Assembly: GCA_033977485.1 (NCBI GenBank)
Contig: CM066994.1
Span: 23,962,681 to 24,026,680, forward strand
Origin: Hydrangea macrophylla
Taxonomy: Eukaryota > Streptophyta > Magnoliopsida > Cornales > Hydrangeaceae
Direction of reading: 5' to 3'
Length of the DNA stretch: 64,000 nt
The notes under the pieces are model-generated. The model was given only the letters and a program-made list of their open reading frames with translations. It was not told the origin of the DNA and made no database searches. Made by a program: the position numbers and the translations under genes. Shown here piece after piece: positions 63,983-64,000 of the stretch; position 1 is the first letter of the stretch, and each line of letters starts with the position of its first letter.

Positions 63983-64000
63983 CTGTTCTTGTGTCCGGCG

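Larger units (their letters stand above)
47356..64000 (-). mobile_element. Tat-type Ty3/gypsy element, 5' part beyond the window
   Basis: On the minus strand, from right to left: gag and protease (63982-61911), an Ogre-type LTR in place of RT, RNase H and most integrase (61910-59137), the integrase C-terminus (59136-58805), the 3' non-coding region with an antisense accessory gene, and the 3' LTR (47959-47356). It is more GC-rich than its surroundings. Tat elements with an antisense extra ORF between pol and the 3' LTR have been described. The arrangement fits, but the single-element reading is inference because the middle is replaced. Confidence 0.65.

Overview
The window looks like nuclear DNA of a eudicot plant, from a transposon-rich, gene-poor region. 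Evidence: GT-AG introns, a CYP71D-type cytochrome P450, a P-class PPR gene, and nested Ty3/gypsy elements of the Athila/Tat, Ogre, Tekay (Del) and Reina types, with plant MITEs (Stowaway, hAT-like). The species cannot be fixed from sequence alone.

Layout. 1-4664: 3' part of a plus-strand Athila/Tat-clade element, with an acidic Ser-rich extra ORF, polypurine tracts and a 1.39-kb LTR. About 4665-12466: a minus-strand Ogre-like element (repeat-rich internal DNA, decayed gag, tRNA primer site, most of one very long LTR). 12467-16882: an inverted 4.4-kb block carrying the 5' LTR and leader of a Tekay element plus the missing first part of the Ogre LTR. 16884-24500: the rest of the plus-strand Tekay element (gag, pol, chromodomain, 3' LTR). 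24501-26666: AT-rich DNA with two MITEs and a decayed tandem repeat. 26667-35550: a Reina-type element with a target-site duplication, into which a hAT element, a solo LTR and a Stowaway MITE have inserted. 35551-39960: intergenic DNA, with three inverted-repeat elements crowded just upstream of the P450.

Host genes. The P450 (40027-42341, plus, two exons) keeps all catalytic motifs, but its membrane anchor is one frame out of register with the rest and it carries a 21-bp in-frame duplication. A PPR gene (46631 down to about 45570, minus, two exons) is broken at its 3' side. Between them lie a hAT-like MITE, a poly(A)-ended retroposon and a nested inverted-repeat element. The start codon of each host gene sits 2-4 nt from a CT/GA microsatellite.

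47356-64000: a minus-strand Tat-type element. From right to left it has gag and protease, then an Ogre-type LTR fragment that replaces RT, RNase H and most of integrase, then the integrase C-terminus, an antisense spliced accessory gene (plus strand, with its own TATA palindrome) and the 3' LTR. A very young 7.08-kb non-autonomous LTR element (49737-56816, identical 5-bp target duplications, LTRs differing at five positions) has split the accessory gene.

The most unusual signal is shared architecture: at least four unrelated LTR families in the window each carry clusters of CpG-rich palindromic words set in pairs about 4-5 nt apart. Two of the families (Athila/Tat and Tekay) use nearly the same words. 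I know of no name for this module.
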